Program-made: the position numbers and the translations under genes
Shown: one piece after another, positions 16,651-26,805 of the stretch
Numbering within the stretch: position 1 is the first letter of the stretch
Layout of the letters: every line of letters begins with the position of its first letter
Notes under the pieces: generated by a model
What the model saw: the letters and a program-made list of their open reading frames with translations, nothing else
Told to the model about the DNA's origin: nothing
The model's database searches: none
Origin: Hydrogenophaga sp.
GTDB taxonomy: Bacteria > Pseudomonadota > Gammaproteobacteria > Burkholderiales > Burkholderiaceae_C
Length of the DNA: 40,327 bases
Assembly (NCBI GenBank): GCA_020048405.1
Contig: JAIFMP010000032.1
Span: 1 to 40,327, forward strand
Direction: 5' to 3'

Positions 16651-18546
16651 ATGACCAGCCCCGACAACGCAAACGCAGACCCCACGAGCCCCGTCAGCAC
16701 GGCTGGACTCTCGCATTGGCGGCAGGAACTCATCAACCGGGCCACCGATGTGGCCATGCCGCTGGGCACTGTTCTGGTGGTACTTGGCACAGTCGTCTCT
16801 TACATCAAAAACGACCTGGCCATGGGGCTGACCAACGTGTTGGGCTTGGCGGCGCTGTTTGCCATCCACCGCTTGCGCAACCTGTCGCCCCAGGCGCGAG
16901 GTGGCGTGCTGGTGTTGATCATGGTTGGCGTGGGCATGTCGTTCCTGTTGAACCACGTGGGTGCCTTTGGCCTCGTCTGGCTGTCAGCGGCCCCCATGAT
17001 GACGGCCTTGCTGCTCGGTCGGCATGTGGCCACCGCGGTGGTGGCTGCCATCACGGTGGGCGTGTTTGGGTTGGGTTACGCGCTGGATCTGCCACTCGCA
17101 CCCATACCGTTGCAGCAGCAGCCCGAGTTGAAGTGGGGCCTGCTGGCACTGAATTTTTTCACGGTCAATGTGATCGTCGGGCTGTCTGCAGCCGTGCTGC
17201 TGCGCCACCTTGACGACGCCATACAACAGGCCCAACAGGCCCAGCAGGTGCTGAAACACCAAGCCGAGCTGGACCACCTCACCGGTCTGCCCAACCGCCG
17301 CGTGTTGATGCAGCAAACCCGTGAAGCACTGGACGCCGCACAAGTGGGCGCTGACAGGTCGGCACTCATGTTCATCGATCTCGACAACTTCAAGGACATC
17401 AACGACTACCACGGCCATCTGGCGGGTGACCGCATGTTGGTGCAGGTGGCACAACGCATGGCCGCGCAGGTGACCGCGCCATCGTTGGTCACACGCACCG
17501 GAGGCGACGAGTTTGTGGTGCTGCAGCGTGGGCTGGCAACTTCGTCACGCGAGGCAACAGAGCAAGCTCAGTCTCTCGCAGAGCGACTGAGCGGTGCCAT
17601 GTTGCAGCCATTCGACGTACCCGGAGGCACCCATCAGGCGCACATGAGCATTGGTGTCACCTTGCTGGATCAGCAGGAAAAAACCCCTGATGACGTGCTG
17701 CGCGAGGCCGACACCGCCCTCTACCGCGCCAAATCGCGGGGCCGCAACCGTGTGGTGTTTTTCGAGCCCAGCATGCAAGCCGAGTTGCGCGAACGTCTGC
17801 AACTGGAAACAGATCTGCAAGAAGCTGTGGCGCTGGGTCAACTCGGCGCTGCAGTGCAGTCGCAGGTCAACGCACAGGGACAAGTGGTGGGAGCAGAGAT
17901 GCTCATGCGCTGGGTTCACCTGCAGCGGGGAGCCATATCACCAGCCCAGTTCATTCCCGTTGCAGAAGAAACGGGGCTGATCGTGCCCATGGGTGAATGG
18001 ATGCTGGAGCAGGCATGCCAATTGGCATTGCAACTCGAAGCCCGTGGGTCAGACATTCCCCTGTCGGTCAACATCAGTGCCCGGCAATTTCGCCATGCAG
18101 GCTTCGAGGACCGTTTGCTGTCCATTCTGGAGGCACACGGTGTGGAGCCCCGACGGTTGGTGTTGGAAGTGACAGAGAGCCTGCTGATTGCCGACCTGGA
18201 AGCCACCGTCGCCAGCATGAACCGCCTCGCCAGCCTGGGGTTCGAGTTTTCGGTGGACGACTTTGGCACGGGGTATTCAAGCCTCGCTTACCTCAAGCGC
18301 CTGCCGCTGCATGAGCTGAAAATCGATCGCAGTTTTGTCGACGGCCTGCCGGGCGATGCCAACGACGCGGCGCTGGTCACGCTGATATTGAGCATGTCCA
18401 CAGCACTCAAACTGCGCGTGGTGGCCGAGGGAGTTGAAACACGCGAACAGGCTGAGTTCTTGCAGGCGCACCAATGCCATGCCATGCAGGGCTTTTTGTA
18501 CTCCCGCCCCCTGCCTCCCGCTGATTGGCTCAACACCCTGGTGTGA
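16651..18546 (+). CDS. Membrane GGDEF/EAL protein (cyclic-di-GMP turnover)
   Basis: The 631-residue protein has an N-terminal membrane part (residues about 35-190) with several hydrophobic helices and a short coiled stretch (DDAIQQAQQAQQVLKHQAEL). A GGDEF domain follows with an intact GGDEF motif near residue 284, which suggests cyclase activity. The C-terminal EAL domain has EML in place of EAL (GAEMLMRW, near residue 415). The Glu is kept, as are the other signature strands NISARQF, EVTES, DDFGTGYSS and KIDRSFV, so phosphodiesterase activity is possible. It lies 30 bases after moeA and may share its transcript; a functional link to the cofactor genes is not evident. Confidence 0.9.
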   Translation: MTSPDNANADPTSPVSTAGLSHWRQELINRATDVAMPLGTVLVVLGTVVSYIKNDLAMGLTNVLGLAALFAIHRLRNLSPQARGGVLVLIMVGVGMSFLLNHVGAFGLVWLSAAPMMTALLLGRHVATAVVAAITVGVFGLGYALDLPLAPIPLQQQPELKWGLLALNFFTVNVIVGLSAAVLLRHLDDAIQQAQQAQQVLKHQAELDHLTGLPNRRVLMQQTREALDAAQVGADRSALMFIDLDNFKDINDYHGHLAGDRMLVQVAQRMAAQVTAPSLVTRTGGDEFVVLQRGLATSSREATEQAQSLAERLSGAMLQPFDVPGGTHQAHMSIGVTLLDQQEKTPDDVLREADTALYRAKSRGRNRVVFFEPSMQAELRERLQLETDLQEAVALGQLGAAVQSQVNAQGQVVGAEMLMRWVHLQRGAISPAQFIPVAEETGLIVPMGEWMLEQACQLALQLEARGSDIPLSVNISARQFRHAGFEDRLLSILEAHGVEPRRLVLEVTESLLIADLEATVASMNRLASLGFEFSVDDFGTGYSSLAYLKRLPLHELKIDRSFVDGLPGDANDAALVTLILSMSTALKLRVVAEGVETREQAEFLQAHQCHAMQGFLYSRPLPPADWLNTLV

Positions 18547-18554
18547 GACGGGCG

Positions 18555-18612
18555 GCATCAGTCATCATATATTTTTAGGCTCCAGCGCTTGATGGTATTG
18601 CGCTGACAGCTC
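18555..18612. repeat. Intergenic repeat, subtype B, copy overlapping the RND gene end
   Basis: The element has CAGCGC and GCGCTG-type arms around a short loop, a GGCTCC block and an AT-rich ATATATTTTT end. It lies between two convergent genes and includes the stop and the last codons of the RND pump gene. The hairpin could act as a bidirectional terminator. Confidence 0.5.
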
Positions 18613-21600
18613 TCTTTTCAGGTGTGTGTTTGCGCGCCAACAAGGTGTAAACCGTGGGAACCACAAATATGGTCAGGAGCGTGCCCAGGCTCATGCCACC
18701 CACAATCACCCAGCCAATTTGCTGACGGCTCTCTGCCCCTGCCCCCGTGGCCAGCGCCAAAGGGACCGCGCCCAGCACCATGGCGCCAGTGGTCATGAGA
18801 ATGGGCCGCAGCCGCAGCGTGGCCGAAGCCACCACTGCCTCCAGCTTGGTTTTGCCCTGCTCCTGCAATTGGTTGGCAAACTCCACGATCAGAATGCCGT
18901 GCTTGGTGATCAGCCCCACCAACGTGATCAACCCGATCTGGCTGTACACGTTCAAGGTGCCACCCGTGAATTTGAGGGCCAGCAAGGCCCCCAACATCGA
19001 CAGCGGCACGCTGAGCATGATGATGAAGGGGTCCACAAAACTCTCGAACTGCGCAGCCAGCACTAGGTAAATGAACAGCAACGCCAGCACAAACACCACC
19101 GCCAGCGAGCCCGATGAATTGCGGAATTCCCGGCTCTGACCATTCAGGTCGGTGGTGTACCCGGGGGGCAACACTTTGGCAGCGGTGGCATCCATGAAAT
19201 CGAGCGCTTCGCCCAGCGCATAGTCTGCCGACAGGTTGGCGGTGAGTGAGGCCGAACGGCGCTGCCCAAAGTGGTTCAAATCCCGAGGAACCACCACTTC
19301 GCGGGTTTTGACCAGGGAGGCCAGGGGAATCATGGTGTCGTTTTTGCCACGCACAAACAGCTTGTCAATGTCTTCAGGGGTGCTGCGCTGCGAGCTTTCA
19401 GTTTGCACCACCACGTCGTACTGCTCACCGTCTTTTTTGTAGCGGGTCACCACCCTTCCACCCAGCATGGTTTGCACCGTGCGTGCGATGGCTTCCACGC
19501 TGACGCCCATATCGGCGGCGCGTTCACGGTCCACATCCATGCGGATTTCGGGCTTGTTCAGGCGCAAGTCGGTGTCCACCTGCACAAAGCCGGGGTTTTT
19601 GGCCATTTCGTCCTGGAACTGACGCACCACGCGGGACAGGTTTTCGTAGCTGTCGGACGTGATGATCAGGTAGTTGATGGGCCGCTCCCTGAAACCCTGG
19701 CCGAGTGACGGCGGGGTGATGGGAAATGCGCTCACACCCGGCAAGCCTGCCACACGGGGGGTGATCTCGCGCGCCAGTTGCTGGGTGGATTTTTCACGCT
19801 CTTCCCACGGCTTGGCACGCAAAAACACGTTGGCCTGTGCCACGGTAGGATTACCCACGATGCTGAATATGCGGTCGAACTCGGGGTAGTCCTGACCAAT
19901 GCGCTCAATGGCCTGTGCGTATTTGCGTGTGTAGTCCATGGTGGCCCCGTCCGGGCCGTTGATGCTGGTCAGGATCACGCCCCGGTCTTCAATGGGGGCC
20001 AGCTCCTGCTTGGTGCTTTTGAGCAAAGCCCAAGTGCCCAAGGCACTGCCCAGCATGACCAGCAGCACCAACCACCGCGCCTTGAGCGACGCGGCCAACA
20101 ACCGGTTGTAACCATGGGTGATGCCCTTGAGCACGCGCTCCATGCCCCGGTCAAACAGGCCTGGGTTCGGGTTGTGCCTGAGCAGTTTGCTGCTCATCAT
20201 GGGCGACAACGTGAGGGCCACGAATCCGGACACCACCACTGCCCCGGCCAGCGCCAGCGCGAACTCGGCAAATAGCCGCCCGGTGCGTCCGGGGGTGAAA
20301 GCCAGAGGGGCATAAACGGCAGCCAGGGTCAGCGTCATGGCAACCACGGCAAAACCAATCTCTTTGCCGCCCTTGATGGCAGCCTGCACGGGCTCCATGC
20401 CATCCTCGATGTGGCGGTAAATGTTCTCCAGCACCACGATGGCATCGTCCACGACGAGGCCAATCGCCAGCACCAAGGCCAGCAACGTGAGTGTGTTGAT
20501 GGAGAAACCGAACAACGCCATCAGCCCGAAGGTGCCGATCAGACTGACTGGAATGGTCACCAGCGGAATGAGCGAAGCCCGCAGCGAGCGCAAAAACACA
20601 AAAATCACCAAGGCCACCAGCACGACAGCCTCGGCAATGGTGGTGTATACGGCCTTGATGGAGCGGTCGATGAAAACGGAGTTGTCGTTGGCCACGTCAA
20701 CACTGATGCCAGGCGGCAAATCAGCGCGTACCTTGTCGAGCCGCTCACGCACACCGGCTGACAGAACCAGCGGGTTGGCGGTGGCCTGCCGGATCACGCC
20801 CAGAGAAATGGCGTCGCGGCCATTCAGGCGCACAGAAGTGCGTTCGTCCTGCGGGCCTTCTTTGATCCGGGCCACATCGGCCAGTCGGATGGGCAGCCCG
20901 TTGACGGTTTTGATCGTCATCTGACCAAACTCGGCGGCCCGCTGCAAATCAGTGGCTGCCGTCACGTTGAACTCGCGCTGGCCACTTTCGATGCGCCCGG
21001 CTGGCACTTCCAGGTTGTTGCGCCGCAAGGCGTCTTCCACATCTTGCACGGTCAGGCGGTAGGCGGCCAGGCGGTCGGGGTCAAGCCAGATGCGCATGCT
21101 GTACTTGCGCTCGCCGTACACGCGCACATCCGCTGCACCAGGGGCGGTTTGCAACACCGGTTTGGCCAGGCGGTTGGCAAAGTCAGAGAGTTGCAGCGCA
21201 TCGTGGGTATCGGAGCTGAGCGCCAGCCAGATCACCGGGAAAGCGTCGGCCTCCACCTTGGCAATCACGGGCTCGTCGATTTCCTGCGGCAGTTTCTGGC
21301 GCACGCGGCTCACTTTGTCGCGCACGTCGGCAGCGGCCGAGTCAGGGTCGCGTTCCAGCTTGAATTTGACGGTGATCTGGCTCTGCTCCTGACGGCTGAC
21401 GGATGTGATCACGTCCACACCTTCGATACCGGCCACGGAGTCCTCGATCACTTTGGTCAGTTGCGACTCGATAACCTCGCTGGACGCACCTGCCAGCCGG
21501 GTGCTGACGGTGACGATGGGCTCGTCAATTTTGGGGTACTCACGCACGCTGAGGCCCTGGAACGACACCCAGCCCACCAGCAGCACCAACAACGACAGCA

Positions 21601-21646
21601 CCGTGGCAAAAACCGGCCGACGCACAGATATTTCGGGCAATTGCAT
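18575..21646 (-). CDS. RND (HAE1/AcrB-type) efflux pump, inner-membrane subunit
   Basis: The 1023-residue proton-driven exporter has the usual twelve transmembrane helices and two large periplasmic loops. The proton-relay Asp pair is in LAIGLVVDDAIVVLENIYRH, and the second half has the matching GLITLVGLITKHGILIVEFA helix. The Asp-Asp pattern fits drug/organic-compound exporters rather than CzcA-type metal pumps. It follows its adaptor by 12 bases; no outer-membrane channel gene is nearby, so it probably shares one. The last residues (SAIPSSAGA) are encoded by an intergenic repeat. Confidence 0.92.
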   Translation of the reverse strand: MQLPEISVRRPVFATVLSLLVLLVGWVSFQGLSVREYPKIDEPIVTVSTRLAGASSEVIESQLTKVIEDSVAGIEGVDVITSVSRQEQSQITVKFKLERDPDSAAADVRDKVSRVRQKLPQEIDEPVIAKVEADAFPVIWLALSSDTHDALQLSDFANRLAKPVLQTAPGAADVRVYGERKYSMRIWLDPDRLAAYRLTVQDVEDALRRNNLEVPAGRIESGQREFNVTAATDLQRAAEFGQMTIKTVNGLPIRLADVARIKEGPQDERTSVRLNGRDAISLGVIRQATANPLVLSAGVRERLDKVRADLPPGISVDVANDNSVFIDRSIKAVYTTIAEAVVLVALVIFVFLRSLRASLIPLVTIPVSLIGTFGLMALFGFSINTLTLLALVLAIGLVVDDAIVVLENIYRHIEDGMEPVQAAIKGGKEIGFAVVAMTLTLAAVYAPLAFTPGRTGRLFAEFALALAGAVVVSGFVALTLSPMMSSKLLRHNPNPGLFDRGMERVLKGITHGYNRLLAASLKARWLVLLVMLGSALGTWALLKSTKQELAPIEDRGVILTSINGPDGATMDYTRKYAQAIERIGQDYPEFDRIFSIVGNPTVAQANVFLRAKPWEEREKSTQQLAREITPRVAGLPGVSAFPITPPSLGQGFRERPINYLIITSDSYENLSRVVRQFQDEMAKNPGFVQVDTDLRLNKPEIRMDVDRERAADMGVSVEAIARTVQTMLGGRVVTRYKKDGEQYDVVVQTESSQRSTPEDIDKLFVRGKNDTMIPLASLVKTREVVVPRDLNHFGQRRSASLTANLSADYALGEALDFMDATAAKVLPPGYTTDLNGQSREFRNSSGSLAVVFVLALLFIYLVLAAQFESFVDPFIIMLSVPLSMLGALLALKFTGGTLNVYSQIGLITLVGLITKHGILIVEFANQLQEQGKTKLEAVVASATLRLRPILMTTGAMVLGAVPLALATGAGAESRQQIGWVIVGGMSLGTLLTIFVVPTVYTLLARKHTPEKRAVSAIPSSAGA

Positions 21647-21658
21647 GGGGTGTCTCCG

Positions 21659-22870
21659 TCAGGGTTTGGCGGGTGCTGCTGCCGGTGCCGGCGCGCCCTC
21701 CGGGGGCTTGCCACCGGGCGGGCCTTTTTTGCCACCGGGGGGGCCGGACATGTCGACCACACGCACCTCTGTGCCGTCTTTCTGCAACCTCTGCTGCCCG
21801 GCCACCACCACGGTGTCACCCTCGGCAACACCAGAGATCAGTTGCACCTGAGAGTTGTTGCGCGCGCCCAGCTTCACTTCAACCTTGCGCGAGGTCAGCT
21901 TTTTGGCGTCGCCCTCTCCCTGGGCATCCAGCGCAAACACAAACTGCTTGCCACCCTGCGGAACGATGGCCTCTTCTGGCACCACCAGAGCCGCATCTGA
22001 CACAGAAAACACCGTGGTCGTCCGCGCAAACATGCCAGCCCGCAATGGGGAACTGCCCACACCCGGCAACACGGCGCGCACAGCCACCGATCGGCCGTTG
22101 GCATCCACCAGCGGGTCAAGTGCCTGTACCTTGGCCTGAAACACCTGACCCGGCAGAGCATCCAGCTCGACCTTCACGACCTGGCCCGTCGCCAGCTTGC
22201 CCTGAAAGCGTTCAGGCACCCTGAAATCGACATACAGGCTGCTGCTGTCTTCGAGGTTGACCAAGTCAGCCCCGTCCTTCACGTAGTCGCCGAGATTGAC
22301 ATTGCGAATCCCCACGGTGCCATCGAAAGGCGCAACGATGCGCATGCGGCCCAACCGCGCCTGCGCCAGCGCCAGTTGGGCCTCGGCCACCTGCAGGCTG
22401 GCCTGGCTTTCTTCCACCACGCGGGGGGCCACAAACTTTTCAGCCAGCAACTCCTGGTTGCGCTTGAGGTTGGCACGGGCAATGGACACTTGTGCTTGCG
22501 CCTGACTCAACTCGGCCCGCTGCAGCACATCGTCGAGTTGCACCAGCAACTGGCCTTTGCGCACACGCGCACCGTCGGCAAACGCGATCTGCGACACCCG
22601 TCCAGCCACCTCGGGCCGCAGCATCACACTCTGGCGCGACTTCAATGTGCCGACAGCCTGAGCATCGTCTTGCAATGCCACGGCCCTGACCTTGGCGACC
22701 TCAACACCCGGCGGGCGGGCAGCACCCGGCGCGCCGCTTTTGGCGGCAGAAGGGGGGCTGGCAGCGTCTTTGGGTACACCAGGCTGCCTGTTTTGAACCC
22801 ACCAGGCACCCGCCAGCGCGGCAACCAAACCCGATGCGACAACTGCGCCATAGATTGCTTTTTTAGACAT
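21659..22870 (-). CDS. RND periplasmic adaptor (membrane fusion protein)
   Basis: The 403-residue adaptor has a single N-terminal membrane anchor (residues about 5-24, AIYGAVVASGLVAALAGAWW) and no lipobox. It has the two lipoyl half-motifs (PEVAGRVSQIAFADGARVRK and RIVAPFDGTVGIRNVNLGDY), a helical hairpin between them and a beta-barrel domain. The C-terminus is an unusual Pro/Gly/Ala-rich tail (GPPGGKKGPPGGKPPEGAP). It would link the RND pump to an outer-membrane channel. It comes first in a two-gene operon. Confidence 0.9.
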   Translation of the reverse strand: MSKKAIYGAVVASGLVAALAGAWWVQNRQPGVPKDAASPPSAAKSGAPGAARPPGVEVAKVRAVALQDDAQAVGTLKSRQSVMLRPEVAGRVSQIAFADGARVRKGQLLVQLDDVLQRAELSQAQAQVSIARANLKRNQELLAEKFVAPRVVEESQASLQVAEAQLALAQARLGRMRIVAPFDGTVGIRNVNLGDYVKDGADLVNLEDSSSLYVDFRVPERFQGKLATGQVVKVELDALPGQVFQAKVQALDPLVDANGRSVAVRAVLPGVGSSPLRAGMFARTTTVFSVSDAALVVPEEAIVPQGGKQFVFALDAQGEGDAKKLTSRKVEVKLGARNNSQVQLISGVAEGDTVVVAGQQRLQKDGTEVRVVDMSGPPGGKKGPPGGKPPEGAPAPAAAPAKP

Positions 22871-22962
22871 GAAGCGGCAAGCCCGGAAGAAGTAAATGGA
22901 ATGAATTTAATGCCACTGGCAATGACAAATCGCCCTGAGAGCTTCGAACGGTGCAAGCCGGT

Positions 22963-23406
22963 TCAACTGCGCCCCCTGGGAACACCCTGGTTGGCCAGGC
23001 TGTCAGCCTTCTCGTTGCCGGGGTCTCCGGCGTGCCCTTTGACCCACTTCCACTCAATGGTGTGCCCCCCGTTGGCCACCAGTGCGTCCAGGCGTTGCCA
23101 AAGATCGGCATTTTTCACGGGTTGTTTGGCAGCCGTTTTCCAGCCTTTGGCTTTCCAGCCGTGTATCCACTCGGTGATGCCCTTGCGCACGTATTCGCTG
23201 TCGAGGTGCAGCAGCACGTTGCAGGGTCGCCTCAGGGCCGACAGGGCCTCGATCACCGCCATGAGTTCCATGCGGTTGTTGGTGGTTTCTGATTCGCCGC
23301 CACACAGTTCGCGTTCGTGCGCCCCAGATTTCAACCAGACGCCCCAGCCGCCTGGGCCGGGATTTCCCTTGCATGCGCCATCGGTGTAAATGACCACTTG
23401 GTTCAC
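22963..23406 (-). CDS. rnhA: Ribonuclease HI
   Basis: The 147-residue enzyme cuts RNA in RNA-DNA hybrids. The catalytic acidic residues are D9 ([14 protein letters not shown]), E47 ([10 protein letters not shown]), D69 ([10 protein letters not shown]) and D135 ([10 protein letters not shown]), with H125 nearby. No ATG is in frame at the right place; the GTG at 23406 gives [10 protein letters not shown], the expected N-terminus. It begins 2 bases after the methyltransferase gene stop, so the two form an operon. Confidence 0.93.
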   Translation of the reverse strand: MNQVVIYTDGACKGNPGPGGWGVWLKSGAHERELCGGESETTNNRMELMAVIEALSALRRPCNVLLHLDSEYVRKGITEWIHGWKAKGWKTAAKQPVKNADLWQRLDALVANGGHTIEWKWVKGHAGDPGNEKADSLANQGVPRGRS

Positions 23407-23408
23407 AT

Positions 23409-24260
23409 TCAGCTTTCTTTTTTTGTTGAGTGCACGGGGGAACTGTTTTTCATTGGCGGCCATGGACCACCACTGCGGCCAGCCACTATCGCAGGCCTTG
23501 CGGCTGTGGTTCGGTAGGGCTTCCAGGCCGGGCCCAGCAAACGGACACCCTGTACCCTTTTGACTGCCACCATGAAATAAACAGCCCCAAAAACAGGCCA
23601 CCAACGGGCACCCGCCCCCTCCAGCCATGCAAATCGCTGCAACCACCGCTCGGTACGTACCGCTGGCTGGTATACCCCAAAGCGTGTGGCCTCCACGTCG
23701 AAACTCATCAGGCGCAGCCAGTCACGCATGCGCCAATGGCCAATGAATTCACCCGCCCTGGGCAGGTACAGCCGGGCCCCGCCTCCCCAAGTCAAACCCA
23801 GACGGTCGCACAGGTGTGCTCGCATCTGGCGGCCACCCCACAAGCTCAGGGGGTTGAACCCAGACAGCACCACACGCCCATCAGGGCGCAGCACCCGCTC
23901 GACTTCCCGTAAGGCGTTGTGCGGGTCAGCGCTCAGCTCCAGCGTGTGGGGCAGCACCAGCAAGTCCAAGCTGTTGTCTGGGAAAGGCAGTGCAGCTGGG
24001 TCAGTGACCAGCACGCACGCCAGCCCATCTGCTTTGCATGGGTCAGACTGGTCACCGGTTTCGGTGTGCGTGAGCGACAGCCAGCGGTGTGGCATGCGGT
24101 TGGTTTGCAGGGCCTGGAGTTCGGGCACACCCAGCTGCAACGCATTGAAGCCAAACAGATCTACCACGGCCTCGTCGAAACGGGCCTGCTCCCACGCGAG
24201 AAGATGCTGGCCCTGCGGAGTAGCCCACCAGGCTTCCAAACTTATAATTTCAGGCTGCAT
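23409..24260 (-). CDS. Class I SAM-dependent methyltransferase (type 11 fold)
   Basis: In this protein of 283 residues the core fits Methyltransf_11: an acidic strand with [20 protein letters not shown], then [20 protein letters not shown]. The substrate is unknown. Relatives sit next to rnhA and opposite gloB in many Burkholderiales, and that order is kept here. The start [12 protein letters not shown] at 24260 is preferred over an in-frame codon further up that would lie closer to gloB. The tail after residue about 250 is basic and proline-rich. Confidence 0.8.
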   Translation of the reverse strand: MQPEIISLEAWWATPQGQHLLAWEQARFDEAVVDLFGFNALQLGVPELQALQTNRMPHRWLSLTHTETGDQSDPCKADGLACVLVTDPAALPFPDNSLDLLVLPHTLELSADPHNALREVERVLRPDGRVVLSGFNPLSLWGGRQMRAHLCDRLGLTWGGGARLYLPRAGEFIGHWRMRDWLRLMSFDVEATRFGVYQPAVRTERWLQRFAWLEGAGARWWPVFGAVYFMVAVKRVQGVRLLGPAWKPYRTTAARPAIVAGRSGGPWPPMKNSSPVHSTKKES

Positions 24261-24355
24261 GGCGGCAGGGTTTGACTCGATCCGGCACCAGAGCGCCATC
24301 GGCAGGCGCACCCATCACCCGCAGGCCAGACACGGCGTTCACACACATCACACCC

Positions 24356-25138
24356 ATGGTTTTGCACCCCGTTCCTGCGTTTTCTGACAACTACATTTGG
24401 GTTCTGCACGACACCACATCAGCCGTGGTGGTTGACCCCGGCGAAACGCGGGGCGTGACGGACTACCTCGCCGCACACGGCCTGAAGGCAGCGGCCATTT
24501 TAGTGACCCACCACCACGCCGACCACACAGCAGGGGCACTGGCGCTGCGAGATGCCACCGGAGCCCGTTTGCTGGCTCCTGCCCGGGAGTGGACCGATGC
24601 CAAGGCGGAGCGTGTTCAGGGCGGCTCTGCGTTTTCACTGCTCGGGCTGGACTGGCAGGTTCTTGACGTACCAGGTCACACTGCCGGCCATGTGGCCTAC
24701 GTCGCACGCAAGACCACAGGTGCAGAGGGTGCCCCAGCCTGGCTGTTTTGCGGCGACACGTTGTTTTCTGGGGGATGCGGCCGGTTGTTTGAGGGCACTG
24801 CGGCGGACATGCTGGCATCTCTGGACAAGCTCTCTGCCCTGCCCGAGGACACGCTGGTGTGCTGTACCCACGAATACACCCTCTCCAACCTCCGCTTCGC
24901 GCTCCATGTTGACCCGGACAACTCGCTGTTGGCAGACTGGAACGCACGTTGCCTCGCCATGCGCGCAGCAGGCCAGCCAACGCTCCCGGGCCGCATGGCC
25001 ACGGAACGCAGCATCAATCCCTTTTTGCGTGTGCGGGAGCCTGCCCTGGTGCAAGCTGCGCGCACACACACACCCACAGCGCAAGGCGATGTGGCCGTGT
25101 TCGCGGCCTTGCGCGAATGGAAAAACGAGTTTCGATAA
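24356..25138 (+). CDS. gloB: Hydroxyacylglutathione hydrolase (glyoxalase II)
   Basis: The 260-residue metallo-beta-lactamase-fold enzyme hydrolyses S-lactoylglutathione in methylglyoxal detoxification. The metal-binding motif THHHADHT is at 51-58, with further ligands in DVPGHTAGHV, FCGDTLFSGGCGR and CCTHEYTLSNLRFA. The length is normal for the family. ATG 24356 gives MVLHPVPAFSDNYIW, the typical start. It is divergent from the methyltransferase gene, and mltD follows 5 bases after its stop. Confidence 0.94.
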   Translation: MVLHPVPAFSDNYIWVLHDTTSAVVVDPGETRGVTDYLAAHGLKAAAILVTHHHADHTAGALALRDATGARLLAPAREWTDAKAERVQGGSAFSLLGLDWQVLDVPGHTAGHVAYVARKTTGAEGAPAWLFCGDTLFSGGCGRLFEGTAADMLASLDKLSALPEDTLVCCTHEYTLSNLRFALHVDPDNSLLADWNARCLAMRAAGQPTLPGRMATERSINPFLRVREPALVQAARTHTPTAQGDVAVFAALREWKNEFR

Positions 25139-25143
25139 AACGC

Positions 25144-26760
25144 ATGTCTGCACCAGAACTTCACCGCAGCCTGTGGGCGCGCCTGCCCACACTTGTCCGA
25201 TGGCTCCCCCTGCTCGCTGCGAGCGTACTCTCAGGTTGCGCCACCACTGCACTCCCCCCGGTTGACAAGCCAGGCCCAGGCACGCAAGCATCTGCACCAC
25301 TGAACCCCCCTGGGAAACCCGCCGCCGTGGGTTTGCGCGTGCCTACCCTGCCCGGCGGCCAGCTGCGCGACATTGAACTGGGCGAAACCGGCACACGGTC
25401 GGTGGCAACCCTCTCAGCCCCGGCGGATCTGTGGGAACGCATTCGGCGCGGCTTTGCCATGCCCGACCTGGCAAACGACCTGGTACGCAACCAGGAGCAG
25501 TGGTACGCCACCCGCCCCGACTACATCGGGCGAATGACAGAGCGGTCGCGGAAATACCTGTTCCACATCGTTGAGGAGCTGGAGCGGCGCAACATGCCCA
25601 CCGAATTGGCGTTGCTGCCATTCATTGAAAGCGCGTTCAACCCACAGGCCGTGTCGCACGCCAAAGCCGCAGGCATGTGGCAGTTCATGCCGGCCACCGG
25701 CAAAGACTATGACTTGAAGCAAAACGTCTTCCGCGACGATCGGCGCGACGTGCTCGCCTCCACACGCGCCGCACTGGACTACCTGCAAATGTTGCACGGC
25801 ATGTTCAACGACTGGCACCTTGCACTGGCCGCCTACAACTGGGGACAGGGCAGCGTGAAACGTGCCATAGACCGCAACCAGAAGAAGGGTTTGCCCACAG
25901 GTTACGAAGACCTGACGATGCCGCAAGAAACACGCATGTACGTGCCCAAGCTGCAAGCGGTCAAGAACATCGTGGCCAACCCGACGGCTTTCAGCGCCAC
26001 GCTGCCAGTGATTGAAAACCACCCGTTCTTCGATACGGTGAGGATCACGCGTGACATCGATGTGTCGTTGGCGGCGCGCCTGGCAGAAGTGACGGAGGCG
26101 GATTTCCGCGCCCTGAACCCATCTTTGCATCGGCCAGTGATTTTGGCGGCAGGCACCCCACACATCCTGCTGCCGTGGGACAACGCCAGTGTGTTTCAGC
26201 GCAACCTGCAGTTCCACCTGGGCCCCTTGGCCACCTGGACTGCGTGGGCGGTGCCCTCCCACATGCGCACGGCAGACATCGCCAAGCGCGTGGGCATGCC
26301 CGAGACCGAGCTGCGCAGTCTCAACAACATCCCGCCTCGCATGCTGGTGCGCGCAGGGTCAACGCTGTTGGTACCGCGCCTGCACGAGCACGGAAACGAA
26401 GTGCCGGGTCACCTGGCCGACAACGCCCAGCTGCAACTCCAACCTGAGGTGGTGCTGGTCCGCCGAACCGTGAAGGCGCGCAAAGGCGAGAGCCTGTCTG
26501 CCATGGCCAAACGGCTGGATGTGAGCGCCCAAGACTTGGCGCAGTGGAACAAACTGGCCGCCTCGGCCGCACTGAAAGCGGGACAACAACTCGCGGTGTA
26601 CACACCACGCGCAGCCTCGGCACCGAGTAAAGGCAAAGCAGTGGTGGCGCAGAAAGGCCGCAAAACGATGGCACCCGACAAGCCCGCGAAACGCACCGCT
26701 GTTGCCGCCAAAAGCAGCCGCAAAGCCAACGCTCCCGCAAACAAGAAGGCCCACAAGTAA
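25144..26760 (+). CDS. mltD: MltD-like lytic transglycosylase lipoprotein
   Basis: The 538-residue protein has a lipoprotein signal peptide with lipobox LSGC (C32). The SLT domain carries the catalytic Glu near residue 162 (ALLPFIESAFNPQAVSHAKA) and GMWQFMPATGKDYDL. Two LysM-like regions follow (about 390-425 and 440-480), which would bind peptidoglycan. The last 50 residues are rich in Lys and Ala (SSRKANAPANKKAHK). It cleaves glycan strands to 1,6-anhydro ends, probably at the outer membrane. An in-frame ATG at 25114 would overlap gloB. Confidence 0.9.
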   Translation: MSAPELHRSLWARLPTLVRWLPLLAASVLSGCATTALPPVDKPGPGTQASAPLNPPGKPAAVGLRVPTLPGGQLRDIELGETGTRSVATLSAPADLWERIRRGFAMPDLANDLVRNQEQWYATRPDYIGRMTERSRKYLFHIVEELERRNMPTELALLPFIESAFNPQAVSHAKAAGMWQFMPATGKDYDLKQNVFRDDRRDVLASTRAALDYLQMLHGMFNDWHLALAAYNWGQGSVKRAIDRNQKKGLPTGYEDLTMPQETRMYVPKLQAVKNIVANPTAFSATLPVIENHPFFDTVRITRDIDVSLAARLAEVTEADFRALNPSLHRPVILAAGTPHILLPWDNASVFQRNLQFHLGPLATWTAWAVPSHMRTADIAKRVGMPETELRSLNNIPPRMLVRAGSTLLVPRLHEHGNEVPGHLADNAQLQLQPEVVLVRRTVKARKGESLSAMAKRLDVSAQDLAQWNKLAASAALKAGQQLAVYTPRAASAPSKGKAVVAQKGRKTMAPDKPAKRTAVAAKSSRKANAPANKKAHK

Positions 26761-26805
26761 AAGTGGGGAGCGGCGGGCAGCAGTCTGCTGCGAACACGAG
26801 TGACC

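Noticed and set aside
24243-24248. TATAAT on the plus strand upstream of gloB
   Set aside because: A perfect -10 box, but it lies inside the first codons of the divergent methyltransferase gene, 108 bases before gloB, and has no convincing -35 box, so I did not list it as a promoter.
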